This document shows, piece after piece, positions 1 to 9,046 of a stretch of DNA of 64,000 nucleotides. The translations under genes were made by a program, and so were the position numbers. How positions within the stretch are numbered: position 1 is the stretch's first letter; every line of letters begins with the position of its first letter. The notes beneath the pieces are model-generated. The model worked only from the letters and a program-made list of their open reading frames with translations. It was not told the DNA's origin and did not search any database. Origin of the DNA: Alphaproteobacteria bacterium. Its GTDB lineage: Bacteria > Pseudomonadota > Alphaproteobacteria > CAAGCB01 > CAG-977. The stretch covers positions 62,001 to 126,000 of the forward strand of contig CAAGCY010000006.1 in NCBI GenBank assembly GCA_900768465.1, in the 5' to 3' direction.

Positions 1-375
1 AGGGGCTGAATCTGTCGTGTCACCCGCGATTTCGGAAGCTTTTAACGTGATGTCGTTCAGCGATCCGCCGGACGTTGTTCCGGAAGTGGAGAGGGTAAGG
101 TTTTCTCCGTCAAAGCCGGAAAGGGTGTTCCCTCGGCCGTCAAGAATTGTTCCGTTCCCAAACGTGATCGTTTTGATGTTTTCTACAGAGTTCTCAAGTG
201 CCGAGTCTTGATCCACGGTTATCGTTCCGGTGTTCGGATCGAAATTTAAATAGGCATTCGCCGTGTGCGGCATCAGCGCGCCCGCAAAAATCATCATATT
301 CATTAGCGCGCATTTAATCAAAACGGCACGGTATTTCGCGGACAGTTCACGCAGGGCGGTTTTGGACAGGTTCAT
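1..375 (-). CDS. Autotransporter-like surface protein, N-terminal 125 residues (runs off the window start)
   Basis: An open frame of 125 codons starts at an ATG at 375 (minus strand), preceded by a GAGGGG ribosome binding site, and is still open at base 1. The first ~41 residues form a long secretion signal: a charged stretch, then a hydrophobic segment ending near HTANA. The segment YRAVLIKCAL is identical to the N-terminus of the autotransporter-like protein encoded at 28888, so the two are paralogs in their export region. The remaining residues are rich in Thr, Ser, Gly and Asn with short repeating strands, as in beta-helical passengers. The barrel domain would lie outside the window, so the family call is inferred from the paralog. 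Confidence 0.7.
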   Translation of the reverse strand, partial: MNLSKTALRELSAKYRAVLIKCALMNMMIFAGALMPHTANAYLNFDPNTGTITVDQDSALENSVENIKTITFGNGTILDGRGNTLSGFDGENLTLSTSGTTSGGSLNDITLKASEIAGDTTDSAP

Positions 376-668
376 TGGTTTTTCCCCTCAAAAACAAACG
401 GACATCAAGCTTTTATTCTATCGTCCCGCAGATTTATTTTCAAATACATTTTTGCATTTGCAACAAAACAAACATCCTTTGATACAATAGGCGCCGGTCT
501 GGCGAGCCGCGTCTAAATATATTCAAGTAGTAGTTTAAATTAATACAGCGCATACATTACCGCATTCAACATGAAACTGCAAATATCACATAATATTTGC
601 GCCGAAGTACCGAAGTTGGAAGAAGACGCGGCGTCAGTAGTATGAGGGCTACGCCCGTTATGGAAGAA
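376..668. other. Intergenic region upstream of the autotransporter-like gene
   Basis: No convincing gene is seen in these ~290 bases. They hold the 5' untranslated region and a candidate promoter of the minus-strand gene starting at 375. The long structured leader found upstream of the paralog at 28888 is not present here. Confidence 0.5.
415..443 (-). promoter_or_regulatory. Candidate sigma70-type promoter for the autotransporter-like gene
   Basis: On the minus strand TTGAAA (443-438) and TAGAAT (420-415) are separated by 17 bases, about 40 bases upstream of the ATG at 375. This is seen directly; promoter activity is inferred. Confidence 0.45.
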
Positions 669-689
669 CCCCCGCGTTTTACGCGGGGG
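669..689 (-). terminator. Intrinsic terminator of the outer-membrane barrel gene
   Basis: A perfect 8-bp GC-rich stem (CCCCCGCG pairing with CGCGGGGG) with a 5-base loop lies just after the stop at 697. On the minus strand it is followed by a moderately T-rich tail. Confidence 0.7.
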
Positions 690-696
690 AACTCTG

Positions 697-1494
697 TTAA
701 AATTCGTATTTCAAATTGACGCCCAGCGAATAACTGCCTTGGTTGTCGGGAGCGTACGCCGTTTTGATGCTGTTGTTGCTGGCAAGGACGTAATCCGCTT
801 CGAACCCGACGGCGATGTTGTTTTGAATGCTGAGGTATCCCGCACCAAAAAATGTCAAATCGCGATCGCGAACGTGTGAAATGTTGTCGAAATTGAACGT
901 TGCGCCGACATCGCCCGTCGCGCCTTTGCCCGAAGTCAAATGCACCGCCGCGGTCAAAGCGTAATTGTCATAACCGCGGTTGTCGGCGTAATCGGTGTCT
1001 TGGTACAAAAACTTGGTGTAGAAAAAGACGTTTGCGCCCGTTTCCGTACCCGCCATAAGGTACAGGTTCGTGTCTTTGCGGTTGTCGTTGGAAACGCCGC
1101 GCCATTTGCTGTAGTTGAAACGGGTAACTTCGCCGCCGATTTGAACGCGCCAAGCTTCGTCAATCGTGTTGATTTTTGTGCCGACCGTCCAATCGCCGAT
1201 GTTGAAAGAACCGTCGTGGCTTTTACGCATCCAGTCATAGCCCGCGCCCGCATAGACCGCCCACGTTCCCGTAATGCCGTAAGTTACTTTTTCGGACATT
1301 TTGACGAACTTTCCGTCCTGCAGATATTTTCCGCGCGGGGCTTTGACGGAAGCGTCCAAATTCTTTCTGCCGAACTCAATCTTGGAATCCGTCAAAAACG
1401 CGCGTTCCGGAATGTAAAACGGGTTGGTGATGTCCGCAAAAGCCGATGTCGACGTTAAACACAACGCGGTGCAAAGCAGCAAAGATTTCTTCAT
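697..1494 (-). CDS. Small outer-membrane beta-barrel protein
   Basis: The 265-residue protein has a clear signal peptide (MKKSLLLCTALCLTSTSAFA, cleavage before Asp21). The rest alternates hydrophobic and polar residues with many Tyr, Phe and Gly, and ends in KYEF, so the last residue is the aromatic typical of BAM-assembled barrels. The mature length would fit a barrel of about 10-12 strands. I do not recognise a specific porin family; a structural or permeability role is inferred only from the fold pattern. AAAGGA lies 8 bases before the ATG. It is transcribed divergently from the MFS gene and followed by its own terminator, so it is likely monocistronic. Confidence 0.75.
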   Translation of the reverse strand: MKKSLLLCTALCLTSTSAFADITNPFYIPERAFLTDSKIEFGRKNLDASVKAPRGKYLQDGKFVKMSEKVTYGITGTWAVYAGAGYDWMRKSHDGSFNIGDWTVGTKINTIDEAWRVQIGGEVTRFNYSKWRGVSNDNRKDTNLYLMAGTETGANVFFYTKFLYQDTDYADNRGYDNYALTAAVHLTSGKGATGDVGATFNFDNISHVRDRDLTFFGAGYLSIQNNIAVGFEADYVLASNNSIKTAYAPDNQGSYSLGVNLKYEF

Positions 1495-1591
1495 AAAGTT
1501 CGTCCTTTCTTGAAAAACAACTGAAGCCAGAATAAAGAAAAACCCTTAATCGTTTATTGATTTTCCGAAAATTTTTGATTAAAACGGGCGT

Positions 1592-2953
1592 ATGACAAGA
1601 CAAAGTGTGAAATGGTCGATTTTTGCGGTAACCACGTTGGGGAATTTTTCTTCGATGCTGGATTTTTCGTCCGTCAACATCGCTTTGTACCAAATTTCAA
1701 ACTCGTTCGCTTTGCCCGTTTCCACCGTGCAATGGGTGATGCTGTCCTATCAAATCGTTTTGACGTCGCTGTTGATATTCTTCGGGCGTTTGGGAGATTT
1801 GACCAACCGCAAAAAGCTGTACACGGCGGGATTTTTTCTGTTCGGGGCAGGGGCTTTGGCGGCGTATTCGGCGCAGAGCTTTGCGTTTTTGCTGGCGGCG
1901 CGCACGGTGCAGGGCATTGGCGGGTCAATCCTTATCGCCAATTCGTTCAGTATCGTTTCGCTGATTTTTAAAGGGAAACAACGCGGCAAAGCTTTGGGTT
2001 TCATGGGGGCGGTAACGCATTTGGCGGGAATGAGCGCCCCTGTCGTCAGCGGCTTTATCATCGAACATTTCGCATGGCGATGCATCTTTTTGCCGGGGGT
2101 GTTCATTTCTGCCGCCGCCGTTTTGTTGTCGTGGAGGTTCGTTCCCGCGTCGTTTCATCATAAAAAGACCGCCGTCGATGTGGGCGGAACGTTCCTGCTT
2201 GCCGCAAGCGTGTCTTTGCTGCTTTATATGTTGGCGGAAGGCGCGTCGTGGGGCATCGCCGCCGCTTTGATTGCGTCCGCCGCACTGTTTTTGCGTCATG
2301 AACGGAAAGTTTTGGCTCCTTTGGTCAACTTTCATCTGTTTGAAAACAAAGCGTTTTTGTTCGGCAATCTGGCGCTGATGACATCGTATTGGGCAATGTA
2401 TCCGAATACGGTGCTGTTTCCGTTTTATTCGCAGGGCGTGTTGGAAAATTCGGCTCAGCTGACAGGCGAGCTGATTTTGCCCTTTTCGCTGTTTTATCTG
2501 ATTACTTCCATCAATACGGGAACTTTGCCGCCGTATAAAAGAATGGTTTGCGGCATTTCATTGATGGGCGCGGCGTTGGTTTTGTTTGCACAAACAACTT
2601 TAACAACGTCGAATATCTTGTTGATTTTAATGCAAATCCTTATCGGTGTCAGCAACGCTTTGTTTCAGCCGTCTGCCAACGCCGCGATTTTAAGCTGCGC
2701 GCCGAAACAGAATATCGGCATGGCAAGCGGGATTATGTCTTTGTTCCGCAATACGGGTATCGCGACGGGCAGCGTTTTGTCCGTGACGATGTTTGAACGA
2801 TACAAAGCCGCCTTGCTGACGCAAGGGGCGGATATGAAAAACGCTTTTTTGGGGGCGTACCACTTCAGTCTGTATATCGGCGCGATGTTTGCCGTGCTAT
2901 GCTTGTTTTGGCTGATTGTAGCCGTTCGCGCGAAAAAGGGGGAAGAATGTTAA
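1592..2953 (+). CDS. MFS drug exporter, DHA2 (EmrB/QacA) type
   Basis: The 453-residue integral membrane protein has about 13-14 predicted hydrophobic segments, as expected for the 14-helix DHA2 branch of the major facilitator superfamily. The loop after helix 2 carries the MFS signature (GRLGDLTNRKKL, about residues 65-76), and AARTVQGIGGSILIANS resembles antiporter motif C. Family members export drugs or other amphiphiles using the proton gradient; the substrate here is unknown. There is no adjacent EmrA-type adaptor. The stop codon overlaps the start of htpX (ATGTTAA), so the two are probably co-translated. Confidence 0.85.
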   Translation: MTRQSVKWSIFAVTTLGNFSSMLDFSSVNIALYQISNSFALPVSTVQWVMLSYQIVLTSLLIFFGRLGDLTNRKKLYTAGFFLFGAGALAAYSAQSFAFLLAARTVQGIGGSILIANSFSIVSLIFKGKQRGKALGFMGAVTHLAGMSAPVVSGFIIEHFAWRCIFLPGVFISAAAVLLSWRFVPASFHHKKTAVDVGGTFLLAASVSLLLYMLAEGASWGIAAALIASAALFLRHERKVLAPLVNFHLFENKAFLFGNLALMTSYWAMYPNTVLFPFYSQGVLENSAQLTGELILPFSLFYLITSINTGTLPPYKRMVCGISLMGAALVLFAQTTLTTSNILLILMQILIGVSNALFQPSANAAILSCAPKQNIGMASGIMSLFRNTGIATGSVLSVTMFERYKAALLTQGADMKNAFLGAYHFSLYIGAMFAVLCLFWLIVAVRAKKGEEC

Positions 2954-3897
2954 AACGTGTCGCTTTGTTTTTGGTGATTAACTTTGTTGTTTTGCTGACA
3001 ATCGGCGTTGTGGTGCGGCTGTTCGGCGTCGACCGCTGGATGACGGCGGAGGGTGTCGATTATCAAAGTATGCTGGCGTTTTGCGCCATTTGGGGCTTTG
3101 GCGGCGCGGTCGTTTCGTTGCTGATGTCGAAATCCATTGCCAAAATGTCGGTCGGGGCGCAAGTCATCCGAACGCCCGCGAACAAAACCGAGGCTTGGCT
3201 GGTTGAAACCGTGCGGGAACTGGCGGACAAAGCGGGCGTAGCCATGCCCGAAGTCGCGATTTACAAAGGCTCGCCAAACGCTTTTGCGACGGGCGCGTTT
3301 AAGAACGACGCTTTGGTTGCCGTTTCGACGGGGTTACTGCAATCCATGACGCCCCCGCAGGTCAGAGCGGTTTTGGCGCATGAAATGTCGCATGTCAGAA
3401 ACGGCGATATGGTAACGATGACTCTGCTTCAAGGCGTTTTAAATACGTTTGTGTTCTTTTTGGCGCGCGTTTTGACGATATTCCTTAACAATCAAAGGGA
3501 CGAGGACGGGCGCAGACGCGGCGGCATGGGCTCGTACTTTCTGATTCAGATTTTTGAAGTGATTTTCGGGATTCTGGCGTCGATTGTGGCGTGCGCTTTT
3601 TCGCGGCATCGCGAATATCGGGCGGACGCGGGCGCGGCGGAACTGACAAACGCCGAAGATATGATTTCCGCCTTGAAAGCCTTGGGGCAGGGCGAAGTCA
3701 AGCCTTTGCCGTCGGAAATGCGGGCGTTCGGCGTGGTTGACCTGCCGTCGTTTGCCGAACTGTTTTCGACGCATCCCGGGCTTGACGACCGCATCAAAGC
3801 CCTTGACGGAATAAAATCGGACGGCATGAAAAAAGCCGCCCGAAAGACAGGCGGCTTGTTCGCAAGCATTGACGACGATTCAACCCCGTGGCACTAA
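2947..3897 (+). CDS. htpX: Membrane zinc metalloprotease HtpX
   Basis: The 316-residue M48-family protease has two N-terminal membrane segments (about residues 5-24 and 43-61), the zinc motif HEMSH at 145-149, a further hydrophobic pair around 160-182 and 200-225, and the third-ligand region REYRADAGAAEL. HtpX degrades misfolded inner-membrane proteins from the cytoplasmic side. The ATG at 2947 was chosen because GGGGGAAGA precedes it and it overlaps the upstream stop. The last 18 bases overlap the end of the convergent glycosylase gene. Confidence 0.92.
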   Translation: MLKRVALFLVINFVVLLTIGVVVRLFGVDRWMTAEGVDYQSMLAFCAIWGFGGAVVSLLMSKSIAKMSVGAQVIRTPANKTEAWLVETVRELADKAGVAMPEVAIYKGSPNAFATGAFKNDALVAVSTGLLQSMTPPQVRAVLAHEMSHVRNGDMVTMTLLQGVLNTFVFFLARVLTIFLNNQRDEDGRRRGGMGSYFLIQIFEVIFGILASIVACAFSRHREYRADAGAAELTNAEDMISALKALGQGEVKPLPSEMRAFGVVDLPSFAELFSTHPGLDDRIKALDGIKSDGMKKAARKTGGLFASIDDDSTPWH

Positions 3898-4536
3898 AGT
3901 CGCCAGCGTTTTGAATACGGCGTCGAACATTTCAGGCGTCAACTTGCCCGTGTTTACGTTGTAGCGCGACGTGTGGTAAGTATCCAACAGCTTGATTTCC
4001 CGTTCGCCGAACGAAACGGAGTGCAGCGCGTTGTGCGCGAATTTGCAGGCGGATTTTTTCGCGCCGAACACCGACAAAACGGCGTTGTGCGCCAAACTGC
4101 CCAAAGCCAAGACGACTTTCAAATTCGGCATGGCGTTGATTTCGCGAATTAAAAAAGCGGAACAGGTTTTGACTTCGCTGCCCGTCGGTTTGTTTTCGGG
4201 TGGAACGCAGCGCACGGCGTTGGTCAATCGCGTGTTGATCAGCTTTAACCCGTCGTCGGGGCGGGCTTGATAAGTTCCCGCCGCAAAGCCGTAGTCAATC
4301 AGGCTTTTATACAGCAAATCCCCCGCAAAATCGCCCGTAAAGGGGCGTCCCGTCCTGTTCGCCCCGCGCAAACCGGGGGCAAGCCCGACAATCAGCAACT
4401 TGCCGTTCAAATCGCCGAAAGACGGAACGGGCGCGTTGAAAAAGTCGGGATAAAGCCTGCGGTTGTTATCGATGAACGCTTTCAGACGCGGACACAGCGC
4501 GCAATCCCTGTCGGGACAGGCAAAATCACGGCACAT
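3880..4536 (-). CDS. Family 5 (UdgB-type) uracil-DNA glycosylase
   Basis: The 218-residue protein excises uracil from DNA to start base-excision repair. It shows the family 5 signature GLAPG...GANRTGRPFTGDFAGDLLY, the second motif YHTSRYNVNTGKLTPEMF, and four cysteines placed to hold a 4Fe-4S cluster: a CxxC pair in the N-terminal block DCALCPRL, plus AVRCVPPENKPTGSE and KTCSAFL. The ATG at 4536 gives a start beginning MCRDFACPDRDC and overlaps the upstream NYN gene by 11 bp, suggesting coupling; the reading frame extends further upstream without a good ribosome site. Its 3' end overlaps the htpX 3' end by 18 bp. Confidence 0.85.
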   Translation of the reverse strand: MCRDFACPDRDCALCPRLKAFIDNNRRLYPDFFNAPVPSFGDLNGKLLIVGLAPGLRGANRTGRPFTGDFAGDLLYKSLIDYGFAAGTYQARPDDGLKLINTRLTNAVRCVPPENKPTGSEVKTCSAFLIREINAMPNLKVVLALGSLAHNAVLSVFGAKKSACKFAHNALHSVSFGEREIKLLDTYHTSRYNVNTGKLTPEMFDAVFKTLATLVPRG

Positions 4537-5143
4537 AGTCGGACTTTTCGTCGTCAAGTTCGGCGTACATCGCTTTTTGTGCTTCGACCAAAGCGGGATC
4601 AAGCTTCGCGCTTTGCGGCGTGCGGGAAATGTTCGGCGCCAAATCGCACAAATCCGTGAAATGGTCGGCTTGGCGGCGCAGTTCGTCCGCGACCATGGGC
4701 GGCTGGGACTGAACGGTGCTGACGACCGTTACGCGAACACCCTTGCGCTGAACGGCTTCGACCAAGGAACGGAAATCCCCGTCGCCCGAAAACAAGATGG
4801 CATGGTCGATGCTTTCCGCCATTTCCATCAAATCAACCGCCAGCTCGATATCCATATTGCCTTTGATTTTGCGGCGTCCAGAAGCGTCGGTAAACTCTTT
4901 GGTCGGTTTGGTTACCATGGTGTAGCCGTTATAGTCCAGCCAGTCGACCAGCGGGCGAATCGGCGAATATTCCTGATCTTCGACCAAAGCGGTATAGTAA
5001 AACGCGCGAATCAAGCGCCCTTTGGTGGCAAAGAAATCCAACAGTTTTCTGTAATCAATATCAAAGCCCAACGCGCGCGCGGCGGCGTACAGGTTCGATC
5101 CGTCAATGAACAAAGCTATTTTTTCACCGGCATAACAACGCAT
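4526..5143 (-). CDS. NYN/LabA-like PIN-domain protein (DUF88)
   Basis: The 205-residue protein begins with ALFIDGSNLYAAAR, which carries the conserved Asp and Asn of the NYN domain, and has the second acidic block KGNMDIELAVDLMEMA followed by ILFSGDGDFRSLVEAV. NYN proteins belong to the PIN nuclease superfamily and are thought to be RNases; the substrate here is unknown. The start at 5143 is preferred over an in-frame ATG at 5152 because GAAAGGA sits 8 bases upstream of the former. Overlap with the glycosylase gene implies co-expression. Confidence 0.85.
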   Translation of the reverse strand: MRCYAGEKIALFIDGSNLYAAARALGFDIDYRKLLDFFATKGRLIRAFYYTALVEDQEYSPIRPLVDWLDYNGYTMVTKPTKEFTDASGRRKIKGNMDIELAVDLMEMAESIDHAILFSGDGDFRSLVEAVQRKGVRVTVVSTVQSQPPMVADELRRQADHFTDLCDLAPNISRTPQSAKLDPALVEAQKAMYAELDDEKSDYVP

Positions 5144-5253
5144 AAAATACATCCTTTCGTCATTAAAATTATTGATAACACGTGTAGTTTAGAACGAAAA
5201 AAAGAGGATGCCAAGCTGATTTTGAGGTTAGGGAAAAAATGTTGAAAATACGC

Positions 5254-5283
5254 TTGCAATTCGGCACAAAAAGACGATATAAC
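5254..5283 (+). promoter_or_regulatory. Promoter of the rpoZ-spoT operon
   Basis: TTGCAA (5254-5259) and TATAAC (5278-5283) are separated by 18 bases, about 50 bases before the rpoZ start. This is a close match to a housekeeping sigma factor promoter. Confidence 0.6.
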
Positions 5284-5332
5284 AATTCACTGAAGTTTTT
5301 TTGTGCACACTTATAAACTTGGAAGATACAAA

Positions 5333-5710
5333 ATGGCTCGCGTTACTGTAGAAGATTGCGTTTTAAAAGTTCCCAATCGCTTTGAATTGGTTTTGCTGGC
5401 GGCTCAGCGCGCCAAAAACATTGCCGCCGGTTCGGCGCCCTCCGTCGACCGCGACAACGATAAAAACACCGTTATCGCTTTGCGCGAAATCGCCGAAGAC
5501 AAAATTGCTTTGGATGATTTGAGAAACACGCTGGTCACCGGCATGCAGAAAAATCCCGTCGAAGAAGACATCTCTGCGGAAGCCGAAATCCAAGCCGCCG
5601 ATGCCGAATTGGCTGCTTTGACCGATGAATTCGCTCACTTGAACGACAACGAACAAGCCGCCGCGGCAGCGGGATTTTCCGAAGTTTCGGCTGAAACGAC
5701 GGAAGAATAA
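5333..5710 (+). CDS. rpoZ: RNA polymerase omega subunit
   Basis: The 125-residue product opens with [27 protein letters not shown], the conserved omega N-terminus that contacts the beta-prime C-terminus, followed by the [13 protein letters not shown] helix. The acidic C-terminal extension is longer than in E. coli but common in Alphaproteobacteria. The ATG at 5333 fits the family start and has GGAAGA upstream. It lies 31 bp before spoT, the standard order in this class, and omega is also part of the ppGpp response of RNA polymerase. Confidence 0.95.
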   Translation: MARVTVEDCVLKVPNRFELVLLAAQRAKNIAAGSAPSVDRDNDKNTVIALREIAEDKIALDDLRNTLVTGMQKNPVEEDISAEAEIQAADAELAALTDEFAHLNDNEQAAAAAGFSEVSAETTEE

Positions 5711-5741
5711 ACGCCGTTTGTAAAAGAGGGGTGCCGCCCTT

Positions 5742-7892
5742 ATGCTGCGTCAGTTCGAATTGGTTGAACGCGTGCGTTCCTACGACCCGAATGTCGATGA
5801 GGAAGCGCTGGACAGGGCGTACGTTTTTGCCGTGAAAATGCACGGGTCGCAAAAACGCGCGTCGGGCGATCCGTACTTTTCCCATCCCGTCGAGGTCGCG
5901 GGTATTCTGACCGAATACAAACTGGACAGCGCGTCGATTATCACCGCGTTGCTGCACGACACGATTGAAGACACCGCCGCTTCCTATAACGACATCAAGG
6001 AAATGTTCGGCGAGGAAGTCGCCAAACTGGTCGAGGGCGTGACCAAGCTGAGCAAGCTTCAGCTGCAGTCCGACCAAACCAAGCAGGCGGAAAATTTCCG
6101 CAAACTGCTGTTGGCGATGTCGGACGACATCCGCGTGTTGCTGGTCAAGCTTGCCGACCGCGTCCACAACATGCGCACCCTCCAATTCCACAAAAACCCC
6201 GAAAAGCGCAAGCGTATCGCCCGTGAAACGATGGAAATCTACGCGCCTTTGGCGGAACGCATCGGTATGCAGGAAATGAAAAACGAGCTGGAAGACTTGT
6301 CTTTCAAAGAACTGTATCCCGAAGCTTATGAATCCATTACGGCGCGTCTGGCTTTCCTGCGGCAGGAGGGCGGCGATTTGGTTGGGCGCATCATCGCGCG
6401 GCTGAAAGACGATTTAAAAGACACGGGGCTGGATATCGAAGTTACGGGGCGTGAAAAATCGCCGTATTCGATTTGGCGCAAGATGAAGCGGCAAAACGCG
6501 ACGTTTGAACAGCTGTGCGACATTATGGCGTTCCGCGTCATCGTGCCGACGGTTGCGGACTGTTATCATGTTTTGGGCGTCATTCACACCAAATATCCGA
6601 TGATTCCGGGACGCTACAAGGATTACATCTCGACCCCGAAACCGAACGGATACCGTTCGCTTCACACGGGTGTCATCGGTCCCGAAAAGCATCGCATCGA
6701 AATTCAAATCAGAACGCGCGAAATGCACGAAGTCGCGGAAATCGGTTTGGCGGCGCATTGGCGTTACAAACAGGGCGATTACAAAACCGACGGACGGCAG
6801 TTCGCTTGGTTGCGCGAGCTGTTGGACATTATGGAACAGTCCGACAATCCCGAGGAATTTTTGGAACATACCAAAATGGAAATGTTCCAAGATCAAGTGT
6901 TTTGCTTTTCCCCGAAAGGCGACTTGATTTCCCTGCCCAAAGGCGCGACTGCGATTGACTTTGCGTACGCCGTTCATTCGGGGGTGGGCAACCGTTGCGT
7001 CGGGGTTAAAATCAACGGGAAAATCCGTCCTTTGCGTACGGTCTTGGTCAACGGCGACCAAGTCGAGATTCTGACGTCCAAAACGCAAACCCCGTCGCCC
7101 GAATGGGAACGCTTTGCCGTAACGGGCAAGGCGCGCGCCGCCATTCGCCGTTTCGTCCGCGCGCAAAAACGCGAACAGTACTTGGAGGTCGGACGGCAAA
7201 TCCTGCAGCGCGCTTATAAATCCGAGGGATACGAATACACCGACAAAAGCCTTGAAAACGTTTTGACGAATTTCAAGCAGGCTACTGCCGAGGATTTGGC
7301 GGCGGCGGTCGGGGAAGGCGTCATTCAGGCTTCGGATGTTGTCGATTCCGTTTTTCCGGGGCACAAGTCCCGTTTCGCCCGCGCGGTTGACGCGCTGAAA
7401 CGCGGCGCCAAGAAAATCAGCGACAAGACCGACCATAAAAAACAAAGCCCGATTAACGGCTTGATTCCGGGGATGGCGATTAACTTTGCCAAATGCTGCC
7501 ATCCGTTGCCCGGCGACAGGATTGTCGGCATTGTCACAACGGGCAAGGGCGTGACCATTCATACAATCGACTGTCCGACGCTGGAAAAATTTTCGGCGGA
7601 ACCCGAACGCTGGCTGGACGTGTCGTGGAACGAGGATTCGCTGGAAGGACAAAGCCATGTCGCCCGATTGCGCATTGTTTTGGCAAACCAGCCCGGCAGT
7701 TTGGGGACTTTGTCGAACGTGATTGCCAAAAATCACGGCAACATCGCGAATTTGAACATTATAGAGCGTTCTTTGGGCTTTTTTGAACTGACCGTGGATA
7801 TCGAAGTGCATGACGTCAGTCACTTAAACGACATTATGGCGGCTTTGCGCGCCAGTCCCGGCATCAGTTCCGTCCGCCGTTCGCAGGATTGA
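5742..7892 (+). CDS. spoT: Bifunctional (p)ppGpp synthetase/hydrolase, RelA/SpoT family
   Basis: The 716-residue protein makes and degrades (p)ppGpp. An N-terminal HD hydrolase domain is intact (YFSHPVEVA at about 46-54, HDTIEDT at 72-78), so it should hydrolyse ppGpp. The synthetase domain follows (about 225-350, with KPNGYRSLHTGVIGP), then a TGS domain (about 385-450, FSPKGDLISLPKGATAIDFA), a Zn-finger-like region with the CCHP block, and a C-terminal ACT domain (about 645-716). It is likely the only long RSH enzyme, as is usual in this class. Confidence 0.95.
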   Translation: MLRQFELVERVRSYDPNVDEEALDRAYVFAVKMHGSQKRASGDPYFSHPVEVAGILTEYKLDSASIITALLHDTIEDTAASYNDIKEMFGEEVAKLVEGVTKLSKLQLQSDQTKQAENFRKLLLAMSDDIRVLLVKLADRVHNMRTLQFHKNPEKRKRIARETMEIYAPLAERIGMQEMKNELEDLSFKELYPEAYESITARLAFLRQEGGDLVGRIIARLKDDLKDTGLDIEVTGREKSPYSIWRKMKRQNATFEQLCDIMAFRVIVPTVADCYHVLGVIHTKYPMIPGRYKDYISTPKPNGYRSLHTGVIGPEKHRIEIQIRTREMHEVAEIGLAAHWRYKQGDYKTDGRQFAWLRELLDIMEQSDNPEEFLEHTKMEMFQDQVFCFSPKGDLISLPKGATAIDFAYAVHSGVGNRCVGVKINGKIRPLRTVLVNGDQVEILTSKTQTPSPEWERFAVTGKARAAIRRFVRAQKREQYLEVGRQILQRAYKSEGYEYTDKSLENVLTNFKQATAEDLAAAVGEGVIQASDVVDSVFPGHKSRFARAVDALKRGAKKISDKTDHKKQSPINGLIPGMAINFAKCCHPLPGDRIVGIVTTGKGVTIHTIDCPTLEKFSAEPERWLDVSWNEDSLEGQSHVARLRIVLANQPGSLGTLSNVIAKNHGNIANLNIIERSLGFFELTVDIEVHDVSHLNDIMAALRASPGISSVRRSQD

Positions 7893-7894
7893 CG

Positions 7895-8290
7895 ATGATT
7901 ATCGGGTTGGGGACGGATTTAACGGATATTCGCCGTATCGAAAAAGCAATCGGGCGTTTCGGCGACGCGTTTGTCAATCGTGTTTTCACAAAACGGGAGC
8001 AGGCGTACTGCAACGCCAAATCCGAATCAAAAAGAATTTGCGCCTATGCCGCCCGCTTTGCCGCCAAAGAAGCGTGTTCCAAAGCGTTGGGAACGGGAAT
8101 GAAGGGCGTTTCTTGGACGGAAATGGAGGTTTTTTCTTTGCCGAGCGGAAAGCCCGAACTGATTTTGTCGGGAAATGCTTTGAACCGTCTGCGGTCGCTG
8201 GCGGGTGAAAAGACGGGCGTTGTAAATGTTTCTTTGACGGATGAAACGCCGTATGCTATGGCTACCGTCGTTTTAAGCGCCGATTCTTAA
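7895..8290 (+). CDS. acpS: Holo-[acyl-carrier-protein] synthase
   Basis: The product of about 131 residues transfers 4'-phosphopantetheine from CoA to apo-ACP. GLGTDLTDIRRIEKAI holds the Mg-binding Asp, and FAAKEACSKALGTG holds the catalytic Glu and Lys. I chose the ATG at 7895 because it matches the family N-terminus (MIIGLGTD) and has GCAGGA upstream; an in-frame TTG at 7889 is possible. The start lies 2 bp after the spoT stop. pdxJ, often located before acpS in this class, is absent. Confidence 0.93.
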   Translation: MIIGLGTDLTDIRRIEKAIGRFGDAFVNRVFTKREQAYCNAKSESKRICAYAARFAAKEACSKALGTGMKGVSWTEMEVFSLPSGKPELILSGNALNRLRSLAGEKTGVVNVSLTDETPYAMATVVLSADS

Positions 8291-8305
8291 ACAGGAGAAG
8301 TCATT

Positions 8306-9046
8306 ATGGAAGAAAAAAACACGCAGGGCGGGTTTTGGGAAACAACAAAAACGGTCGTTTACGCCGTCTTAATCGCTTTGTTTATCCGCACGGTTTTTGC
8401 CGAACCGTTCCGCATTCCGTCGGGTTCCATGATTCCGACTTTGCTGGTCGGCGATTACTTGTTCGTGTCGAAAATGTCCTACGGGTACAGCCGACATTCT
8501 TTGCCGCTGAGCATGCCTTTGATTAAAGACAGAATTTTTTACACACAGCCCGAACGCGGCGACGTGATTGTCTTTAAAATGCCGTCCGACAACAAAACGG
8601 ATTACATCAAGCGTCTTATCGGGCTTCCCGGCGATAAAATCCAGATGAAAGACGGACGGTTGTTCATCAACGGCGAAATGGTCAATCGCAAAAGCGAAGG
8701 CGAATACGTTATGCGCGATGAATCTGGCAAAGCCATGCGCTTTGAAAAATACACGGAAACTTTGCCGAACGGCAGACAGCATCCGATTTTGGAAGCGACA
8801 GACGAAGGACCTTTCGACAATACCGAGGAATTCACCGTTCCCGAAGACCACTTCTTTATGATGGGGGACAACCGCGACAATTCGCTGGACAGCCGTTCCT
8901 TAAAAGTCGGTTTTGTGCCGAAAAACAACTTGGTCGGACGGGCGAAATTCCTGTTTTTCTCGCACGACGATTCAGCGGCGTGGTGGCAAGTCTACAAATG
9001 GCCGATGGCTGTGCGCTGGTCGCGTCTGTTTAACGGAATCAAGTAA
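8306..9046 (+). CDS. lepB: Signal peptidase I
   Basis: The 246-residue S26 protease removes signal peptides at the outer face of the inner membrane. One N-terminal membrane segment spans about 16-33. The nucleophile is Ser41 in IPSGSMIPTL and the general base is Lys102 in YIKRLIGLPGD. The box GDNRDNSLDSR near residue 190 is the conserved C-terminal motif. AGGAG precedes the ATG. Its stop overlaps the rnc start (TAATG). Confidence 0.96.
   Translation: MEEKNTQGGFWETTKTVVYAVLIALFIRTVFAEPFRIPSGSMIPTLLVGDYLFVSKMSYGYSRHSLPLSMPLIKDRIFYTQPERGDVIVFKMPSDNKTDYIKRLIGLPGDKIQMKDGRLFINGEMVNRKSEGEYVMRDESGKAMRFEKYTETLPNGRQHPILEATDEGPFDNTEEFTVPEDHFFMMGDNRDNSLDSRSLKVGFVPKNNLVGRAKFLFFSHDDSAAWWQVYKWPMAVRWSRLFNGIK

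Noticed and set aside
263..490. A 75-codon frame over the start of the autotransporter-like gene
   Set aside because: It lies opposite the signal-peptide region and the promoter of the minus-strand gene and has no homology.
940..1458. A 172-codon frame opposite the outer-membrane barrel gene
   Set aside because: The minus-strand gene has a signal peptide, barrel pattern and ribosome site; the opposite frame has none.
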